Shown: positions 59,741 to 64,000 of the stretch, in pieces | Layout: every line of letters starts with the position of its first letter | Numbering within the stretch: position 1 is the first letter of the stretch | NCBI GenBank assembly: GCA_022577435.1 | Contig: JAKOON010000005.1 | Coordinates: forward strand, 11,869,224 to 11,933,223 | Length of the DNA: 64,000 bases | Direction of reading: 5' to 3' | Source: Embiotoca jacksoni | Taxonomy: Eukaryota; Chordata; Actinopteri; Embiotocidae | Notes under the pieces: model-generated | Databases searched by the model: none | The model's input: the letters and a program-made list of their open reading frames with translations, nothing else | What the model was told of the DNA's origin: nothing | Program-made: the position numbers and the translations under genes

Positions 59741-60838
59741 GATCTCTTTGTAAATAAATCTATGAAGCTTCAACTCTCTCTCATGCCATCAAAGGATTTG
59801 AAATATACAGTAGGTGCTGCATGTGCCAACAGATACAGGCTTCCTGTACCAGACCACACTTAATCTTCTATAGACCCCAAGAGGCTTTTTCAGTGTTGAG
59901 TAGATAGGGATGGAGCCGCAGATGGAATTATAAAATATGACAATGCTGGGAAATATCTGTTATTAAGTAAGTTGATTGCATATGTAAAAACAGTCATCCA
60001 GCCGTATTATATGTTTTCTCTTCAGAAAGTAATATCGTAATCGTTTCTCATAATAAAGTTACGAGAAATCTGCAAACAAGATAAACCTCCCTATGCACAG
60101 CACTTAGGCAAGAGAAGCATTAGAGAGTAGGGCTGTAACAAACAATCTTCATTAGCAATTAATCTGGTACGAAAAAAAAAATTTTAATAAAAATTATCAC
60201 ATTGAGAGCCACCTCTGTAAGAGACATAATTTCATATTAAATTTGACAAGCTAGCAGCAGAAAATGAGGGCCTTTTTTCCTAAACAAAAATGACTAAAAT
60301 GGTTATCAAGAGTTCTTTGAGCAGACCATCATAAAAGGTTTGAAATATCCAATCAGTTGTGTGCAGTTTGCTATGAGGAGATCACAAAAGAAGCTCTCAA
60401 TTGCTGGCCCTCACCTCTTCCCACTGGTGGATGTAGCGAATGAGTCTAGAGAGGCGCAGCAGTCGCAGCAGACTGAGGATCTTCGTGAAGCGGACGATCC
60501 TCAGGGCTCGGGCAGTCTTATAAAAGTCTGAGTCAATGCGTGTCTCCACTATGAGAAAGATGTAGTCCACCGGTATGGAGGAGATGAAGTCCACCACGAA
60601 CCAGCTCTTCAGGTACTTGATCTTGATCTGATGCGGGTCCAGGATGATCTCTGTGTTGTCCTCCTTGACGATGCCTGTGCGGAAGTTGAGGACGAGGTCC
60701 ATGAGGAAGAAAGTATCCGAGACCACGTTGAAGACGATCCAGGGCGGCGTGTGCTCGTCCTTGAAGAAGGTGATGCCCACGGGGATGATGATGAGGTTTC
60801 CAACCATCAGCAGCAACATAGTCAGATCCCAGTAGAAC
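52744..60838 (-). CDS. hcn4: HCN4-like hyperpolarization-activated cyclic nucleotide-gated channel (first exon outside window)
   Basis: Exons 2-8, 5' to 3': 60415-60838, 59474-59635, 58515-58733, 57222-57368, 56196-56436, 54976-55140 and 52744-54302. Sizes 424, 162, 219, 147, 241 and 165 are, as I recall, those of vertebrate HCN genes. They encode 971 residues; the cytosolic N-terminus and the start of S1 lie beyond 64000. The channel carries the inward pacemaker (If/Ih) current across the plasma membrane and is opened by hyperpolarization and cAMP. Seen: end of S1 to S3, the S4 sensor with repeated Arg/Lys (ARALRIVRFTKILSLLRLLR), an NDT glycosylation site before the pore, the CIGYG filter, the C-linker (YKQVEQYMSFHKLPADMRQR), the cyclic-nucleotide-binding domain with FGEICLLTRGRRTASVRA, a long Ser/Pro-rich tail, and a C-terminal SNL that matches the TRIP8b-binding end. 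VETRIDS favours HCN4 over HCN1-3. A fish duplicate (hcn4l) is possible. Confidence 0.9.
58036..58480. mobile_element. Fish 'cagtggtgga...' repeat, copy 2, in an hcn4 intron
   Basis: It starts with cagtggtggaggaagtagtc, the reverse complement of the ccaccactg end of the copy at 26600-27462. aaatggaaaaagtactcatg, tatactcaagtaaaatacta and gtacagtacttacgtgg follow. It is diverged, without coding capacity. Confidence 0.6.
59011..59069. repeat. Poly-A followed by (TA)n
   Basis: A run of about 27 A is followed by about sixteen TA units in an hcn4 intron. An AT-rich block like this can mark the site of an old retroposed tail. Confidence 0.9.
59679..59739. repeat. (CA)n microsatellite with CG interruptions
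   Basis: About thirty CA units, with two gcacac interruptions at the left, lie 44 bases from the hcn4 exon at 59474-59635. Confidence 0.95.
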
Positions 60839-63800
60839 CTGAATCACAGCAATGGACACAACTCACACTGTGAACAACAAAACAGAAACGGGCTCTCGAT
60901 ATATCTATATATTTGTTTATCTGACACAATAAAAGAGGTCTCACATGCCTGCAAAATGTCAATAACACAATAAAGTCCAACACTTATTTCCCCTGTGGTC
61001 CTTAATTTGTAATGACAGCATTGATGCAGGAGTCCAGGTGCCAAAGTGACATGACACTAACATGAAATCCAAACAACACATACAATGTGTATCATTAGCA
61101 ATAAAACACAACAGTAATATCGCTCTAAAACAGATCAAGAATGTTCTATTTTATATGCACTGTAGAAGAACATCTAATTTCATGAGATTATGAGCGTACA
61201 CAAACTAAATTTCCCACAAAGCTTCAATCTAACGTCCTTGAACTAAAGTGGTTACTTATTGTTGTAAATTTGTCCAGTTTCTTCTACAACAGAATCTACA
61301 TAAAAACAAATACCCATATTGGTATTGAACCTCAGCACATCATAAACACGGAATCATAAACTTCACTCATACCTTTGAAGGATGATTTGTTTTATTTTTT
61401 TCACTTTTATGCCTTCATTAGAGGTTTGACAGAGCAGAGATCACAAGGAATGAGGGGAGTGATGTGGTAAAAAAAAAAAAAAAACATGCAACAAGAATTG
61501 AGGGCCAATGTTGGCACCCCAAAATTCCCAAACCACATCGGTGCACTATGTCAGTTAGTTTCACTGTCAAATAATAATTTCATTAAATTGTTTTCTTAAG
61601 CAAACCTGCCAAAATTTGCTGGATCTAGCTTCTCAAATTTGAGAAATTTATGCTTTTCTCTGTCAGATGGTCAACTAAATATCTCTGGGTTTTTGACAGT
61701 TGGTCAGCTAAAATGGTCATTTATTTGGCTCTGGGATTTTTTTTGAATGGGTACCTTATGTCATTTTTGGACATTTTATATATCAACTGAGAAAATAAAG
61801 GGCAGATTAGAAGATAATGAAAATACTTGGATCCCTCTTTGAAAAGTTATCAGCAGCTTGAACTTTTTGATCTGTTGCCTTTGAGTAAAGTAATAAAAAT
61901 AAAAACAAGAAGATTCACAGGAACAGAGTATGAAAAGAAACTAGTTTTATCAATGGCTGCCTTTTAGTTCACATGAACATTTTTAAAGCAAAAGTCTGAT
62001 TCAGCTGTGTCTGTGTTTGCTGCCATTTCAAAGCAATTCTGTTCATGTGGAAACTTCCAATAGGCATTAATCTCTGTGCAACTTGCAGTCTCCAACTGTA
62101 ACTCAAAAGATTTATGCCCAAATGAGCAGAAACAATGCAAACAAGCTGATGGAGCATAAAGAGTAAGAAAGCAAGAAACGGGTTGAATCCAGAAATTAAC
62201 AATGGCCCAAATTAGTTCAATATTGGGGTTCTGGCCATATGGACAAGGTGAAAAATGGGTTATTGGAATTCATCTGAATTGCTCAGGAGGAAATATTGAT
62301 CTTCACAAGTAACAGCAGTTCAATTTCATCTATAATTACAGGAAAAAAGAGGCTGCCATTTTGGAGAGTGTTTGTTTACCAGTGACCATCTGTGTGTGTG
62401 AATAAAAGGTGAGAAAGCATACACGCGTGTGTTTCTGTGTGTGTGATTGCACGTCCAATCCATTTCAGAGACCTAATTAACAATCGATCGATTCAACAAG
62501 GGCCTGTCACACCTGCAGGGTCAGCACAAACTCCAGGAGGGGGGACGGACCAGGAGGATGCATGTATTACATCACTTAAGGCTGCTGGTGCGATGTAGGA
62601 AAGCATGCAGTAAACACACGCAAGAGATGAGAGTGTAAGTCAGAGGAAAACCTTTGAAAAAAATCAAAGTGAAAGTTTCACTGTCTCACCAACAGGTATG
62701 ATTCAAAACTGTAGTCATGAGTGTCCAGGAGAGGAAGGTGGAGTATGTGATGAGAATGTGATGTCTGTGCGTGTCTCAAACCATTCCACAGTAAAACAAC
62801 TTGGAGGCGCAGTGAGCTGCACTGTGTAACTAACATGGTAACACCTGCTGGGCTTGAATGAAGATACATGATGGGGAAAGGTGGCAACTGGCAGTTAGCC
62901 CCTTCATATTCAGCTTGGATGAATTTAGTTCCCTGGGACTCTTAAATTGAAAACATTGAGCAGCACAATTTGAGTCAACAAGTATACACGCCTGTAGATG
63001 ACAGAAAAGGTAAGAAACTACTGTTCTGTTGTATGCACTCCTAGTATAAAGGTCTATTGTTGCTATGGTTCTAGGATCGTGAGGCTTTGTGCTTTAAAAC
63101 TATGTGGTATTTGGTTCGGAAATAGGCCGATGCCACCAGCCGTTTATGCTGGTGCGTGTTAAGCGGTTATGATGATGCTACGTTTCTACCTCTTCTAGTT
63201 ACACTCAACCTTCACATCTCAAAAAGCAGGAATCAGTGAGGGCGGGGTGGCCATTTGTTCTAATCAGCTTTCTGTTGTTCTCTGCCAAACACAGCATTTG
63301 CATTTCTCTCTACATCTGCCCATTGTTCATGCAGTGACACACTGGTCCTAATTGCACTTCCCCTCTCAGGCTAAATCCACCGTTATCTCCATGGAATCCA
63401 TGTCATCTCCAGAAGTCAGCTCCCATCAGCCAGATGTTGAGTAATTAGCATTACTGCTCTGCACACGTCACCATGCTGCAGAGCACTGGAACAGCTGGAT
63501 CATTTTTTTTATTTTTTTCCCAAAGGTCTGCGGGGGACAGTGCATTACTGCCATCCCCTGCAGACCATCCTGTTGGCTCATCAGCTGACTGTGCACGCAG
63601 CATTTGTCCCACGAAAGATCAGACAACTTGCTGGTGTAATCTGATGTTCCCATCAAAATAAAGCTGACAGTTGTGGAGTCTATGGACGATGACTGGTCCA
63701 GAGAGGAATCTTGCACTATTTGGGTCAGAGTGCAACCACGTTAAAGAGCATGAGAGCACAAAGAGAGGGGAGTTACAAACAAAGTGAACACAAAAAGGCT

Positions 63801-64000
63801 TAAAATGGTGAAAGGAGCTTAGATCAATCAGGACAGCTGAAAAAGGGATCACATTTGTACTAGAGATACTTATCTCTTGCTGCCAGAGCGCAGCTGAAGC
63901 ACAACAGCCTGCATGCAGCTCAGTGGCTTAACACACACCTGTACTGTGGCCCACCAGCAATCATATTAACCATATTTACACAGCATGCCAGTTCAGTATG
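60839..64000 (-). other. hcn4: hcn4 intron 1 (partial, open at right edge)
   Basis: No exon was found between the acceptor at 60839 and the window end, so the exon carrying the start codon lies further right. The first intron of HCN genes is usually long. An A16 run lies at about 61471-61486. No mobile element was recognised. Confidence 0.6.

Noticed and set aside
60533..60873. Frames overlapping the HCN transmembrane exon in other phases and on the plus strand
   Set aside because: They are shadows of the clear HCN S1-S4 exon at 60415-60838.
62470..62530. Possible regulatory element with atcgatcgat in the hcn4 intron
   Set aside because: It is a short low-information motif without other support; conservation cannot be tested here.

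Overview
This window is ordinary vertebrate nuclear DNA, almost certainly from a ray-finned (teleost) fish. The genes are split by GT-AG introns, the proteins are vertebrate-specific families, and the gaps hold repeats typical of teleosts: a LINE with a (TGTAA)n tail, a hAT-type MITE, a family ending in ccaccactg, and long CA/TA microsatellites. I see no prokaryotic genes, CRISPR array, virus, rRNA or tRNA.

Layout from left to right. 1-2864 (+) is the 3' end of a gene I do not recognise, rich in acidic residues. 3769-7365 (-) is a complete five-exon synaptotagmin-like gene (546 codons). 8950-10280 is non-LTR retrotransposon debris. 11401-21696 (-) is arid3b (ARID-family DNA-binding protein, nine coding exons), with two DNA-transposon remnants in its last intron. 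24107-26384 (-) is cox5a (cytochrome c oxidase subunit 5A, four exons), with a perfect NRF1-type palindrome just upstream of its start. 28527-29174 (-) is rpp25 (RNase P/MRP Alba-type subunit, one exon). 31070-37607 (-) is parp6 (22 coding exons, 632 codons). 43837-49197 (+) is pkm (pyruvate kinase M, ten coding exons, 530 codons). 52744-60838 (-) is an hcn4-like pacemaker channel lacking only its first exon, which lies beyond the right edge.

The gene set (ARID3B, COX5A, RPP25, PARP6, PKM, HCN4) matches genes found together on human 15q23-q24 (family knowledge, not computed here), so this is one paralogue of a conserved vertebrate block. The genes do not form a pathway. cox5a and pkm both serve energy metabolism, but they sit together through ancestral linkage and are not co-regulated as a unit.

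Splice junctions were read by eye, and for the five complete multi-exon genes the exon lengths were summed to test the frame. Four of them close exactly. arid3b is one base short, in its ARID-domain exon at 16192-16263. I did not find an undescribed biological system. The observations most worth checking are that missing base, a changed residue run after the GYG filter of the HCN channel, a pkm gene that appears to have only one, M2-type, version of the normally alternative exon, a calcium-independent two-C2 membrane protein with two N-terminal hydrophobic segments, and a repeat family carrying nuclear-receptor-like half-sites.
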